Shown in pieces: positions 16,943 through 25,636 of a stretch of 64,000 nucleotides of DNA. The stretch is from Streptococcus australis ATCC 700641 (GTDB lineage: Bacteria > Bacillota > Bacilli > Lactobacillales > Streptococcaceae): the NCBI RefSeq assembly GCF_000186465.1, contig NZ_GL636091.1, forward strand, positions 970,236 through 1,034,235. The letters run 5' to 3'. The notes under the pieces were generated by a model. The model ran no database searches. It was given only the letters and a program-made list of their open reading frames with translations, and was not told the origin of the DNA. The position numbers and the translations under genes are program-made. Position 1 is the stretch's first letter, and every line of letters begins with the position of its first letter.

Positions 16943-17009
16943 TATAGTTTGAAGCTATATCTAGCTCTTGAAAAAGGAAAAACCGTATCATCCGAAGAAG
17001 TGATACAAT
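16943..17009 (+). promoter_or_regulatory. MET-box and metB promoter region
   Basis: TATAGTTTGAAGCTATA (16943-16959) matches the published streptococcal MET-box (TATAGTTTSAAACTATA, the MtaR/MetR operator) with one mismatch. Downstream GTATCA (16985-16990) and TGATAC (17001-17006) form an inverted repeat overlapping a TACAAT -10 box (17004-17009). These are the half-site words of CmbR operators, although spacing and order differ from the described motif. Control by methionine and perhaps cysteine supply is inferred. Confidence 0.65.
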
Positions 17010-17044
17010 AGAGACAACTGAATTTACGTCCATTGGAGGTTTGT

Positions 17045-18139
17045 ATGAGTCGCAAAAAGAATATTAATACTATCCTAGCGCAAGCTGGAATTAAATCGGA
17101 TCAAGCAACGGGGGCTTTGATTACTCCGCTTCATTTTTCAACTACTTACCAGCATCCAGAGTTTGGTCAATCTACTGGATACGACTATATCCGTACAAAG
17201 AATCCAACTCGGGTAAATGCTGAGAAGACTTTAGCAGCTATTGAGAGCGCAAAGCATGCATTGGTGACGAGTTCAGGTATGTCTGCCATTGTCTTAGCCT
17301 TTAGTATTTTTCCAGTGGGAAGCAAGGTCTTAGCAGTACGGGACCTTTATGGAGGCTCTTTTCGCTGGTTCAACCAGATGGAAAAAGAAGGCCGCTTCTT
17401 CTTTACCTATGCGAATTCAGAGGAAGAATTGATAGAGGGTCTGAAGGAAGAAGTGGATATTCTCTATATTGAAACGCCAACCAATCCTCTCATGCTGGAG
17501 TTTGATATCCAGAAACTGGCTACCTTAGCTCATGAAAAAGGGGCAAAAGTGATTGTAGACAATACCTTCTATAGCCCTATCTACCAACGTCCAATTGAAG
17601 AAGGAGCAGATATTGTCCTCCACTCAGCGACCAAGTATCTAGCGGGGCACAATGATGTCTTAGCGGGTGTTGTTGTCACAGATGACGAAGGTCTCTATGA
17701 GCAACTTTTTTATAACCTTAACACAACTGGAGCTGTTCTTTCACCTTTTGACAGCTACCAATTGATTCGTGGTTTAAAAACCTTGGCTCTTCGTATGGAG
17801 CGCTCTACAGAAAATGCGCAGAAGGTAGTGGAATTCTTGAAGGGGCATCCAGCTGTTAAGGAAGTCTTGTATACCGGCAAGGGAGGCATGGTTTCCTTTA
17901 AAGTAAGGAAGGAAGAAAAAATTCCAACCATTTTGAACCACTTGCAAGTCTTTACCTTTGCAGAGAGTTTAGGTGGTGTGGAAAGTTTGATTACTTATCC
18001 AACGACCCAGACTCATGCAGATATTCCTGCAGAGGTTCGTCATTCCTATGGGTTAACGGACGACTTGCTTCGCCTCTCCATCGGAATTGAAGACGCAAGG
18101 GATTTGATAGAGGATTTAGAACAAGCATTGACTAGATAG
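17045..18139 (+). CDS. metB: Cystathionine gamma-synthase / trans-sulfuration enzyme
   Basis: 364 residues, a Cys/Met metabolism PLP enzyme. The start at 17045 follows TGGAGGT by five bases; an earlier in-frame TTG overlaps that site and is rejected. PLP-binding Lys is in LHSATKYLAGHND, with YGGSFRWF and DNTFYSPIYQRP as further family motifs. It probably joins an activated homoserine to cysteine or sulfide in methionine synthesis. Family members differ in reaction (synthase, lyase, homocysteine formation) and sequence alone does not settle this. It is followed nine bp later by patB, the next step, under one MET-box promoter. Confidence 0.88.
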   Translation: MSRKKNINTILAQAGIKSDQATGALITPLHFSTTYQHPEFGQSTGYDYIRTKNPTRVNAEKTLAAIESAKHALVTSSGMSAIVLAFSIFPVGSKVLAVRDLYGGSFRWFNQMEKEGRFFFTYANSEEELIEGLKEEVDILYIETPTNPLMLEFDIQKLATLAHEKGAKVIVDNTFYSPIYQRPIEEGADIVLHSATKYLAGHNDVLAGVVVTDDEGLYEQLFYNLNTTGAVLSPFDSYQLIRGLKTLALRMERSTENAQKVVEFLKGHPAVKEVLYTGKGGMVSFKVRKEEKIPTILNHLQVFTFAESLGGVESLITYPTTQTHADIPAEVRHSYGLTDDLLRLSIGIEDARDLIEDLEQALTR

Positions 18140-18148
18140 GAGTCCATC

Positions 18149-19318
18149 ATGGGAAAAGAACAATTTTTGACCGCCCCTGATCGTTTGGGGCACCACACTA
18201 GTAAGTGGAAGGAGTCAGAACAAGATCCTGAGCTTCTTCCTGCTTGGATTGCCGATATGGATTTTGAATCCTTACCTGCTGTTCGACAAGCCATTCGAGA
18301 CTATGCGGATCAATTGGTCTACGGCTATACCTATCCAAGCGAGGAGCTCTACCAAGCCATTCAGAATTGGGAAAAAACCGAGCATGGCTATGAGTTTGCT
18401 AAGGAAGCCATTGTCTTTATGGGAGGGGTTGTTCCTTCCATTTCAACGGCTATTCAAGCTTTCACCAAGGAAGGGGACTCTGTCCTCATCAATACACCAG
18501 TCTATCCACCTTTTGCTCGTAGTGTTCGTCTCAATCAACGCAAATTAGTGACCAATTCTCTTCTTGAAGAGGAGGGACTCTTCCAAATTGATTTTGAGCA
18601 ATTGGAAAAAGATCTAGTCCAACATCAGGTAAAACTCTATATCTTGTGCAATCCTCATAACCCGGGTGGGAGAGTTTGGGAGAAGGAAGTCTTAGAAAAA
18701 ATCGGTCGACTTTGCCAAAAATATGGAGTCTTACTTATTTCAGATGAAATTCACCAAGACTTGGCGCTGTTTGGGCACAAACATGTGTCTTTTAATACAG
18801 TAGATCCCAGCTTTAAAGAATTCACACTTGTCTTATCTAGTGCGACAAAAACTTTCAATATTGCAGGGACAAAAAATTCCTATGCCATCATTGAGAATGA
18901 AGGCTTGCGGAAGTCCTTCTTAGCCCAGCAATTGCGAAACAACCAGCATGAAATCTCTGCCCTTGGTTATATGGCAACAGAAGTTGCCTATCAGAAGGGA
19001 AAGGATTGGTTGGAAGACTTAAAAACTGTCTTGGAAGAAAATATCGATTATGCTGTGGATACTATACGAGAGCGGACCGATATCCAGGTGATGAAGCCTC
19101 AGGGGACCTACCTTCTTTGGCTAGATTTTTCTGACTACGGATTGTCTGAGGAAGAACTCCATGCTCGTCTTCATGATCAGGCCAAGGTCATCCTCAATAA
19201 AGGAACAGACTTTGGAGTAGAAGGGAAGCAACATGCTCGTCTAAATGTGGCGGCTCCGAAAACCCTAGTCCAAGAGATTGTTGCTCGGATCGTAACTGCC
19301 TTTCCTAAAAAAGTTTAA
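18149..19318 (+). CDS. patB: Cystathionine beta-lyase, MalY/PatB type
   Basis: 389 residues, a fold-type I aminotransferase-like C-S lyase. Motifs: WIADMDFESLPAV near the N-terminus, CNPHNPGGRVW, SDEIHQDL, and PLP Lys in SSATKTFNIAG. It would split cystathionine to homocysteine and can release sulfide from cysteine, as known for streptococcal homologues (Lcd-type enzymes). It is the second gene of the metB-patB operon. TAGGAG is placed eight bases before ATG. Its 3' end is directly followed by the mgtA promoter. Confidence 0.9.
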   Translation: MGKEQFLTAPDRLGHHTSKWKESEQDPELLPAWIADMDFESLPAVRQAIRDYADQLVYGYTYPSEELYQAIQNWEKTEHGYEFAKEAIVFMGGVVPSISTAIQAFTKEGDSVLINTPVYPPFARSVRLNQRKLVTNSLLEEEGLFQIDFEQLEKDLVQHQVKLYILCNPHNPGGRVWEKEVLEKIGRLCQKYGVLLISDEIHQDLALFGHKHVSFNTVDPSFKEFTLVLSSATKTFNIAGTKNSYAIIENEGLRKSFLAQQLRNNQHEISALGYMATEVAYQKGKDWLEDLKTVLEENIDYAVDTIRERTDIQVMKPQGTYLLWLDFSDYGLSEEELHARLHDQAKVILNKGTDFGVEGKQHARLNVAAPKTLVQEIVARIVTAFPKKV

Positions 19319-19326
19319 TGTGAGGG

Positions 19327-19355
19327 TTGACTTTTCTATAGGGGAGGAGTATACT
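19327..19355 (+). promoter_or_regulatory. mgtA leader promoter
   Basis: TTGACT (19327-19332), a 17-bp spacer and TATACT (19350-19355). Transcription would begin at about 19362, just where the M-box starts. Confidence 0.8.
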
Positions 19356-19360
19356 CAAGG

Positions 19361-19509
19361 GGAATAACGGTAGGTGAGGCTACCACAAGGATACGGATGA
19401 CTACCGCAAAGCAGTGGAGACACTACTCGTTGGTCAACAGTCCTGATCGCAAAGGTCAAGACTAAGCTCATTTCATTGCCTTGCGGAGCTAAAGCTTGGA
19501 CGGTCTATT
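19361..19509 (+). promoter_or_regulatory. M-box (ykoK) magnesium riboswitch
   Basis: The diagnostic GGTAGGTGAGGCTACC block (19369-19384) is followed by the conserved three-way-junction elements, GGTCAACAG at about 19432-19440 and the closing GGAGCTAAAGCTTGGACGGT at about 19485-19504. Together they match the M-box order known from Bacillus mgtE leaders. M-box RNAs fold on Mg2+ and let a terminator form. The gene downstream encodes a Mg2+ P-type ATPase, which fits. Confidence 0.85.
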
Positions 19510-19549
19510 TTTTGAGAATTTTCATTAAAAAATAAACGACGAGTTTAAT

Positions 19550-19581
19550 GAGTCCTACCTGTTAGAGGGAGGGCTCTTTTC
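19550..19581 (+). terminator. Riboswitch-controlled terminator of mgtA
   Basis: GAGTCCTACCT and AGGGAGGGCTC pair (one G-U, one mismatch) around GTTAG, followed by a T run. An overlapping hairpin CATTAAA (19523-19529) with TTTAATG (19544-19550) shares its edge and could compete. This is the expression platform of the M-box. Confidence 0.7.
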
Positions 19582-19628
19582 TTATGCTTAAGAAGCCTTT
19601 CACCTATCAAGTAGAAAAGGAGAACACT

Positions 19629-19703
19629 ATGATACAAATCGACGATCATCCCGAACCGCACATAGCCAGCCAATCGCTGATTTGTGTCATCGGGACTCTA
19701 TAA
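19629..19703 (+). CDS. Candidate MgtL-like leader peptide before mgtA
   Basis: A 24-residue ORF starts at 19629 with AAAAGGAG six bases upstream, a good ribosome site; the same frame is open from ATG 19584 (39 residues). The peptide begins MIQIDDHPEPH: an acidic and proline stretch near its N-terminus, the property that makes the enterobacterial MgtL leader sensitive to ribosome destabilisation at low Mg2+. It has no sequence similarity to MgtL. Bases 19630-19639 and 19680-19689 inside the ORF form a 10-bp stem (one G-U), which translation would melt. Coding is inferred from position and ribosome site only. Confidence 0.5.
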   Translation: MIQIDDHPEPHIASQSLICVIGTL

Positions 19704-19711
19704 GCGTTTGG

Positions 19712-19729
19712 CTCCTGATAAAAAAGGAG
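19712..19729 (+). promoter_or_regulatory. Hairpin masking the mgtA ribosome-binding site
   Basis: CTCCT (19712-19716) pairs with AGGAG (19725-19729), the Shine-Dalgarno sequence of mgtA. The 5' arm begins eight bases after the small-ORF stop, so a ribosome ending there would cover it and free the site. Confidence 0.6.
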
Positions 19730-19735
19730 ATTTCA

Positions 19736-22396
19736 ATGCAAACAACAAAAGAAAGACTCATTGCTGCATTGCAAGATGCAGAAACAAGAACCTTATCCAA
19801 CTATCAATCTAGCTGGTCTGGATTGACGGAAGACCAAGTAGAAGAAAACCGGGAAAGTTATGGAGAAAATGTCCTTACCAAAGGACAAGAAAGCTCTATC
19901 TGGAAACGGATTGTTGAATCGATCATCAATCCCTTCACAGTCATCCTGCTTCTCATTGCCCTTGTTTCTTTGGTGACCAATGTTTGGTTAGCCAAGCCGG
20001 GTGAGGAAGATCCAACGACCTCTCTTATTATCGTCGTCCTCGTTCTTCTCTCAGGGGGGATTCGCTTTATCCAAGAATTACGCAGTGACAAGGCTGCTAG
20101 TAACCTTTCTCGCATGATTGTTAATACAGCAACAGTGATTCGAGAAGGCAAGGAAGAAGAAATTCCCATTGATGAGATCGTTGTGGGAGACTTGATCAAA
20201 CTGAGTGCAGGCGACATGATTCCAGCGGATGTGGTCTTGTTAGATTCTCGAGACTTCTTCGTCCAACAATCCGGTTTGACTGGTGAGAGTGATGCTGTCG
20301 AAAAAGTTTGTTTAAAAAAAGCAAGTGGCCAAAATCTGGATAGTCTCCTGGAGAGTGAGAGTCTAGCTTTCATGGGGACCAACGTCATCTCAGGCCGAGC
20401 AACTGCCTTGGTCTTAGTAGTCGGGGATGAAACCATGATGGGAGCGATTGAGCAAACCATCAATACTTATGATGAACCAACCTCTTTTGAACGAGAAATG
20501 AACACCATCTCTTGGTTGTTGATCCGACTCATGATGGTGATGGTGCCCATCGTCTTCTTTATCAATGGTTTGACAGACGGGGACTGGCTGGAAGCAGGCG
20601 TCTTTGCCCTCAGTGTAGGAGTGGGTTTGACTCCGGAAATGCTTCCAATGATTATCACAGCTAGCTTGGCTAAGGGTTCCATTATCATGGCCAAAGAAAA
20701 AGTGGTTATCAAAAAGCTCAACGCTATTCAAGATCTAGGCGCTATTGATATCCTCTGTACGGACAAGACAGGAACCTTGACCCAAGATGAAATTGTACTC
20801 GAATACCCACTCGACATTCGTGGGGACTTGGATTTATCCGTCCTACGTCGGGCATATCTCAACTCTTACTTCCAAACCGGCCTCAAAAACTTGATGGACC
20901 GCGCCATTATCAGTCGGACAGAAAGAGAAGCTAAGAAACACGAAATTGTCAGAGGCTTGGACCAAAGCTTCCAAAAAATTGATGAATTGCCTTTTGACTT
21001 TGAACGCCGTCGGATGAGTGTCATTGTCAAGGATGAGCTGGGAATCGTGAGCATGGTCACCAAGGGAGCCTTGGAAGAAATGCTAACAGTCTCTAACTAT
21101 GTGGAATACAAGGATGAGATTATCCCCCTAACAGACCAAGTGCGGGAAGACGTCTTGGCAGAAGTGGCTCAACTGAATGAACAAGGTTTGCGCGTGCTAG
21201 GGGTTAGTTACAAATCAAATCTTGAGGAAGGCTATGCCTTTGAAGTAGGGGATGAAGCAGACATGATCTTGACGGGCTATCTAGCCTTCTTGGATCCACC
21301 AAAACCATCCGCAGCACCAGCCATCAATACCCTTGCGGAATACGGAGTTGCTACTAAAATTCTTACGGGTGATAATGAGAAAGTGACCCAAGCGGTTTGT
21401 GAAAAGGTGGGACTGGATGTTGACCGCATTTTGCTGGGTAGCGATATCGACAGTCTCTCTGATTCAGAGTTGGCTCAAGCAGTCGAAACAACCACCGTTT
21501 TTGCAAAATTATCTCCAGACCAAAAAGCACGCATTATCTTGCAGCTCAAAGCGAATGGGCACAAGGTGGGGTATATGGGAGATGGCATCAATGATGCACC
21601 TTCTATGAAAGTAGCAGATGTGGGTATTTCGGTTGATACAGCTGTCGATATTGCCAAAGAAACAGCAGATGTTATCCTTCTGGATAAGGACTTGATGGTC
21701 CTCGAAAAAGGCTTGGTAGAAGGACGCAAGGTTTATGCCAATATGACCAAATACATCAAGATGACCGTTTCTTCTAATTTCGGGAATATCTTCTCCCTTC
21801 TCTTTGCCAGTATTTTTCTTCCTTTCCTTCCAATGGCCCCTATCCATCTCATCGTCTTGAACTTGGTTTACGATCTTTCCTGTATTGCCTTGCCTTTTGA
21901 CCGAGTGGATAAGGACTTCTTGAAGAAACCACGAATCTGGGAAGCCAAATCCATTACCCGCTTTATGGCCTGGTTCGGTCCTATTTCCTCTATCTTTGAC
22001 ATCCTGACCTTCATCATTCTCTACTTTGTCATTGTACCCATGATTACAGGCTATGGCTATGTCCATGGTGCTGGTAGTGCAGGACTCTTCATCATGCTCT
22101 TTCAAACCGGCTGGTTTATCGAGTCCATGTGGTCCCAAACCATGGTCATCTATATGCTGCGGTCTCCAAAATTGCCCTTTGTTCAAAGTCGGCCAGCCCT
22201 TGCTGTCATGGCAACGACCTTATTGGGCGCCCTCTTTGTGACCTTCCTACCATATGGCCCATTGGCTTCCTTGTTGAAAGTAGCGCCACTAAATAGTCTT
22301 TACTTCCTATTACTTGCGGGAATCCTTTTCCTTTATATGGCAAGTGTCACCCTGGTCAAACACTATTATATTGGCAAGTACAAAGAGTGGCTATAA
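19736..22396 (+). CDS. mgtA: Magnesium-transporting P-type ATPase
   Basis: 886 residues, a P3B ATPase of the MgtA/MgtB family importing Mg2+. The start at 19736 has AAGGAG six bases upstream; the frame extends 5' without a ribosome site. Motifs: TGES in the actuator domain, phosphorylation Asp343 in CTDKTGTLTQ, GDGINDAP hinge, and VGLTPEMLPMI in TM4, the MgtA form. Ten membrane segments are expected, with six in the C-terminal half. The gene is monocistronic after the M-box leader. Transcription should rise at low Mg2+ through the riboswitch; the extra leader elements suggest a second, translational layer. Confidence 0.95.
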   Translation: MQTTKERLIAALQDAETRTLSNYQSSWSGLTEDQVEENRESYGENVLTKGQESSIWKRIVESIINPFTVILLLIALVSLVTNVWLAKPGEEDPTTSLIIVVLVLLSGGIRFIQELRSDKAASNLSRMIVNTATVIREGKEEEIPIDEIVVGDLIKLSAGDMIPADVVLLDSRDFFVQQSGLTGESDAVEKVCLKKASGQNLDSLLESESLAFMGTNVISGRATALVLVVGDETMMGAIEQTINTYDEPTSFEREMNTISWLLIRLMMVMVPIVFFINGLTDGDWLEAGVFALSVGVGLTPEMLPMIITASLAKGSIIMAKEKVVIKKLNAIQDLGAIDILCTDKTGTLTQDEIVLEYPLDIRGDLDLSVLRRAYLNSYFQTGLKNLMDRAIISRTEREAKKHEIVRGLDQSFQKIDELPFDFERRRMSVIVKDELGIVSMVTKGALEEMLTVSNYVEYKDEIIPLTDQVREDVLAEVAQLNEQGLRVLGVSYKSNLEEGYAFEVGDEADMILTGYLAFLDPPKPSAAPAINTLAEYGVATKILTGDNEKVTQAVCEKVGLDVDRILLGSDIDSLSDSELAQAVETTTVFAKLSPDQKARIILQLKANGHKVGYMGDGINDAPSMKVADVGISVDTAVDIAKETADVILLDKDLMVLEKGLVEGRKVYANMTKYIKMTVSSNFGNIFSLLFASIFLPFLPMAPIHLIVLNLVYDLSCIALPFDRVDKDFLKKPRIWEAKSITRFMAWFGPISSIFDILTFIILYFVIVPMITGYGYVHGAGSAGLFIMLFQTGWFIESMWSQTMVIYMLRSPKLPFVQSRPALAVMATTLLGALFVTFLPYGPLASLLKVAPLNSLYFLLLAGILFLYMASVTLVKHYYIGKYKEWL

Positions 22397-22496
22397 GATA
22401 GACATTAAAATAAGAAAAGAAAAGGTTTGCATATTTGTAGGCCTTTTTCTTCCTTTTTGATATAATAAGATGAATATAGAGAAAGAAGGAACCACA

Positions 22497-23126
22497 ATGG
22501 GAAAACTTGAAGTTATTAAACATCCACTGATTCAGCATAAATTGTCTATTTTGCGTCGGACTGATACCTCTACAAAGGCTTTTCGTGAATTAGTAGATGA
22601 AATTGCCATGTTGATGGGGTATGAAGTGTTGCGTGATCTTCCACTAGAAGATGTAGAAATCGAAACACCGATTACCAAAACAATTCAAAAACAAATTGCT
22701 GGTAAAAAACTAGCGATTGTCCCAATCCTTCGTGCGGGAATCGGGATGGTAGACGGACTCTTGAGTTTAGTACCAGCTGCCAAAGTTGGGCATATCGGAA
22801 TGTATCGCGATGAAGAAACCTTGAAACCGGTCGAATACTTGGTGAAATTGCCAGAAGATATCGACCAACGCCATATCTTTGTCGTGGATCCAATGTTGGC
22901 TACAGGTGGTTCAGCTATCTTGGCTGTTGATTCCTTGAAGAAACGTGGTGCCAGCCATATTACATTTGTCTGCTTGGTTGCAGCTCCAGAAGGAGTGAAA
23001 GCTTTCCAAGACTCTCATCCAGATGTCGAAATCTTTGCAGCAGCCTTGGATGAACGCCTGAACGAAAACGGCTATATCGTTCCAGGTTTGGGAGATGCAG
23101 GGGACCGTCTCTTTGGTACAAAATAA
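22497..23126 (+). CDS. upp: Uracil phosphoribosyltransferase
   Basis: 209 residues. It converts uracil and PRPP to UMP in pyrimidine salvage. The PRPP-binding motif is [12 protein letters not shown], and the C-terminal [13 protein letters not shown] is the conserved uracil-binding end. The start at 22497 follows AGAAGGA; an earlier in-frame ATG at 22470 has no ribosome site. A TATAAT box lies at 22460-22465. It precedes clpP, the usual streptococcal order. Confidence 0.96.
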   Translation: MGKLEVIKHPLIQHKLSILRRTDTSTKAFRELVDEIAMLMGYEVLRDLPLEDVEIETPITKTIQKQIAGKKLAIVPILRAGIGMVDGLLSLVPAAKVGHIGMYRDEETLKPVEYLVKLPEDIDQRHIFVVDPMLATGGSAILAVDSLKKRGASHITFVCLVAAPEGVKAFQDSHPDVEIFAAALDERLNENGYIVPGLGDAGDRLFGTK

Positions 23127-23163
23127 TTACATCTCCTGAAAGTCTTTGAAAGAAAGTAAAAAT

Positions 23164-23192
23164 TTGACCTTTGTTGACCAATGGGATATAAT
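23164..23192 (+). promoter_or_regulatory. CtsR operator overlapping the clpP promoter
   Basis: TTGACC (23164-23169) and TTGACC (23174-23179) form the direct heptad-type repeat of CtsR; the reverse strand reads GGTCAACAAAGGTCAAA. The first copy doubles as the -35 box, with TATAAT at 23187-23192 after 17 bp. CtsR would block the promoter until heat or protein stress. Confidence 0.88.
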
Positions 23193-23290
23193 AGCTTTTA
23201 GAAAAGATCGAAGGTGAAGAACCTCTCGAAAGAAAGCCGGTCCCCAAAGAAGAAGGGGACTGGTGAAATTGGATAAAAGGAGATGAATCA

Positions 23291-23881
23291 ATGATTCCAG
23301 TAGTAATTGAACAAACTAGTCGTGGGGAACGCTCATACGACATTTATTCTCGCCTCTTAAAAGACCGGATTATCATGGTAACAGGACCAGTAGAAGATCA
23401 AATGGCCAATTCCATTATTGCCCAATTGCTTTTCTTGGATGCTCAAGATAATACCAAAGATATCTACATGTATGTTAATACACCGGGTGGGTCTGTTTCA
23501 GCAGGGCTGGCCATTGTAGATACCATGAACTTTATCAAATCAGATGTCCAAACCATTGTTATGGGAATGGCGGCTTCCATGGGGACTGTGATTGCGTCAA
23601 GTGGTGCTAAAGGCAAACGCTTCATGTTGCCAAACGCGGAGTACATGATTCACCAACCAATGGGTGGAACTGGCGGTGGTACCCAACAAACAGATATGGC
23701 GATTGCAGCAGAACACCTCTTGAAAACACGTCACAGATTGGAAAAAATCTTGGCGGAAAATTCTGGGCAAACCCTCAAGAAAATCCACGCAGATGCGGAA
23801 CGCGATAACTGGATGACTGCTGAAGAAACATTGGCCTATGGTTTTATCGATGAAATCATGTCCAATAACAATTTAGGCTAA
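23291..23881 (+). CDS. clpP: ATP-dependent Clp protease proteolytic subunit
   Basis: 196 residues, the serine peptidase that forms the double-heptamer chamber working with ClpX, ClpC and ClpE. Catalytic Ser96 is in GMAASMGTV and His121 in MIHQPMGG, with an Asp near 171. AAAGGAG precedes the start. The 5' UTR holds a strong hairpin (CCGGTCCCC, 23237-23245, with GGGGACTGG, 23255-23263). A CtsR box covers the promoter, making it a stress-induced gene. Confidence 0.97.
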   Translation: MIPVVIEQTSRGERSYDIYSRLLKDRIIMVTGPVEDQMANSIIAQLLFLDAQDNTKDIYMYVNTPGGSVSAGLAIVDTMNFIKSDVQTIVMGMAASMGTVIASSGAKGKRFMLPNAEYMIHQPMGGTGGGTQQTDMAIAAEHLLKTRHRLEKILAENSGQTLKKIHADAERDNWMTAEETLAYGFIDEIMSNNNLG

Positions 23882-23899
23882 TCAAGCTTTTGCAGAGCA

Positions 23900-23934
23900 A
23901 AAATCTCCTCTAAAATAATATAGAGGAGATTTTC
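23900..23934 (+). terminator. clpP terminator
   Basis: AAAATCTCCTCTA and TAGAGGAGATTTT form a perfect stem with a T-rich end. Confidence 0.85.
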
Positions 23935-24018
23935 TTATTTCAAGAGAGTTTTTTGAAAAATATAGTATTTTTACTTGAAATTTGCTATACTGGTAGAAGA
24001 ACCAGAAAGGGACAATGT

Positions 24019-24303
24019 ATGTTTGAGAAACAAGCAAGAACAGGTTTAATTGTTAAGTTGTACTATAATCGTGATGCAAAAAAATTACAGGCAATTGGGG
24101 ATGTGATTTATCATTCCAAAAAAATGCGCTATGTACAAGTCTATATCGATAGTTCTCAAGTCCTTGAAATCGTGCAGCAATTAAAAAAGGAACGCTTCGT
24201 GAAGAAGGTTCAAATTTGCCATATTCAAGAATTGGATCGTGATTTTGTAGGAAGTTTGCATCGTCAACAGGATGAAATACGAGTAGAAAACGCAATCATT
24301 TAG
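24019..24303 (+). CDS. YlbG family protein (UPF0298)
   Basis: 94 residues of the small cytoplasmic YlbG family, function unknown. The motif pattern LIVKLYYNRDAKKLQAIGDV and the block MRYVQVYID are typical. The start at 24019 follows AGAAAGGGA; the frame is open 22 codons further upstream but without a ribosome site. It sits between clpP and the liv operon. Its stop codon overlaps a terminator stem. Confidence 0.85.
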   Translation: MFEKQARTGLIVKLYYNRDAKKLQAIGDVIYHSKKMRYVQVYIDSSQVLEIVQQLKKERFVKKVQICHIQELDRDFVGSLHRQQDEIRVENAII

Positions 24304-24318
24304 AGGATTGCGTTTTTT
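24289..24318 (+). terminator. ylbG terminator
   Basis: CGCAATC (24291-24297) and GATTGCG (24306-24312) pair, followed by six T. The stem includes the last codons of ylbG. Confidence 0.85.
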
Positions 24319-24321
24319 ATG

Positions 24322-24350
24322 TTGACAATTTTCAGATAATTCGGTATATT
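24322..24350 (+). promoter_or_regulatory. livJ promoter
   Basis: TTGACA (24322-24327), a 17-bp spacer and TATATT (24345-24350), directly after the ylbG terminator. Confidence 0.85.
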
Positions 24351-24397
24351 CTTAATATATATTTAATTTTTAGATTTATTTAAGGAGATTATTACAA

Positions 24398-25555
24398 ATG
24401 AAGAAAAAATTTGCTCTTTCATTTTTAACAATTGCAAGTGTCGCTCTTCTTGCGGCCTGTGGAGAAGTTTCAACTTCAGGTTCAAACACAACTGGTAACG
24501 AAATCGGCAAAGAACTAAAAATCGGTTTTAACTTTGAAAAAACTGGTGAAGTAGCAGCATATGGTAGTGCTGAACAAAAAGGTGCTCAATTAGCCGTTGA
24601 TGAAATCAATGCTAATGGTGGAGCTGATGGTAAGAAGATTGTTGTCACAGACAAAGATAACAAATCTGAAACAGCTGAAGCAGCTACAATCACTACAAAC
24701 CTTGTCACTCAATCAAAAGTGAACGCTCTTGTAGGGCCTGCTACTTCAGGTGCCACTGCCGCAGCTGTTGCGAATGCTGGTAAAGCAGGTGTTCCATTGG
24801 TAACACCATCAGCAACACAAGATAATTTGACAAAAGGTCAAGATTACCTTTTCCGTGCAACCTTCATCGATAGCTTCCAAGGACAAATCATTGCTAAATA
24901 TACAACGGATAACTTGAAAGCGAAGAAAGTTGTTCTTTATTACGATAATTCATCTGACTATGCTAAAGGGATTGCTGAAGCCTTTAAGAAATCTTATAAA
25001 GGTGAAATCGTAGCAACAGAAACTTTCCAATCTAAGGATACAGACTTCCAAGCTGCTCTTACAAAAATCAAAGACAAAGACTTCGATGCGATTGTCCTTC
25101 CAGGGTACTACACTGAAACTGGTAAAATCGTAAACCAAGCACGTGGTATGGGAATCAAACAACCAATCATTGGTGGTGATGGATTTAGCGATGCTAAATT
25201 CGTTGAACAAGCAACACCTGCTGCAGCTACAGACATCTACTACGTAGCTGGATTCTCTACTGAAGGTGAAATGACTGATAAAGCCAAGAAATTCGTAGAA
25301 GCTTATAAAGCAAAATACAACGAAGAACCTTCAATGTTTGCAGCTTTGGCGTATGATTCAGTTTACATGGTTGCAGAAGCATCTAAAGGTGCTAAGAACT
25401 CTGTCGAATTGAAAGACAACCTTGCGAAGTTGAAAGACTTGGAAGGTGTTACTGGTACAATGTCTATTGACAAAGACCATAATCCGGTTAAATCTGCACT
25501 TATGATTGGCTTAAAAGATGGTAAAGTTGAGTCAGTTGAGTCGGTTAAACCTTAA
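24398..25555 (+). CDS. livJ: Branched-chain amino acid ABC transporter, binding lipoprotein
   Basis: 385 residues with a lipoprotein signal: lipobox LLAAC, Cys21. The mature part is a type I periplasmic-binding fold of the Leu/Ile/Val-binding family (IGFNFEKTGEVAAYG; PATSGATAAA). It captures branched-chain amino acids at the outer membrane face and delivers them to LivHM. Codon use is strongly biased towards preferred codons, as expected for an abundant lipoprotein. A weak terminator follows before livH, which would give more livJ than permease mRNA. Confidence 0.95.
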   Translation: MKKKFALSFLTIASVALLAACGEVSTSGSNTTGNEIGKELKIGFNFEKTGEVAAYGSAEQKGAQLAVDEINANGGADGKKIVVTDKDNKSETAEAATITTNLVTQSKVNALVGPATSGATAAAVANAGKAGVPLVTPSATQDNLTKGQDYLFRATFIDSFQGQIIAKYTTDNLKAKKVVLYYDNSSDYAKGIAEAFKKSYKGEIVATETFQSKDTDFQAALTKIKDKDFDAIVLPGYYTETGKIVNQARGMGIKQPIIGGDGFSDAKFVEQATPAAATDIYYVAGFSTEGEMTDKAKKFVEAYKAKYNEEPSMFAALAYDSVYMVAEASKGAKNSVELKDNLAKLKDLEGVTGTMSIDKDHNPVKSALMIGLKDGKVESVESVKP

Positions 25556-25577
25556 TTATCATTTGTTGTTTGTACAA

Positions 25578-25608
25578 GAGGCTGGGAGAATGAAAATTCC
25601 TAGCCTCG
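25578..25608 (+). terminator. Weak intra-operon terminator after livJ
   Basis: GAGGCTGGGA and TTCCTAGCCTC pair but the downstream T run is poor (GCTCTTTA). This suggests partial read-through into livH. Confidence 0.55.
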
Positions 25609-25636
25609 CTCTTTATTATTAGAAAGGATGGTTCAA

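Noticed and set aside
17033..17044. Upstream TTG start for metB
   Set aside because: It overlaps the TGGAGGT ribosome site that serves the ATG at 17045.
21509..22186. 225-codon minus-strand ORF inside mgtA
   Set aside because: Shadow frame of the conserved ATPase; His/Asp/Gly-rich composition typical of antisense translation, no ribosome site.
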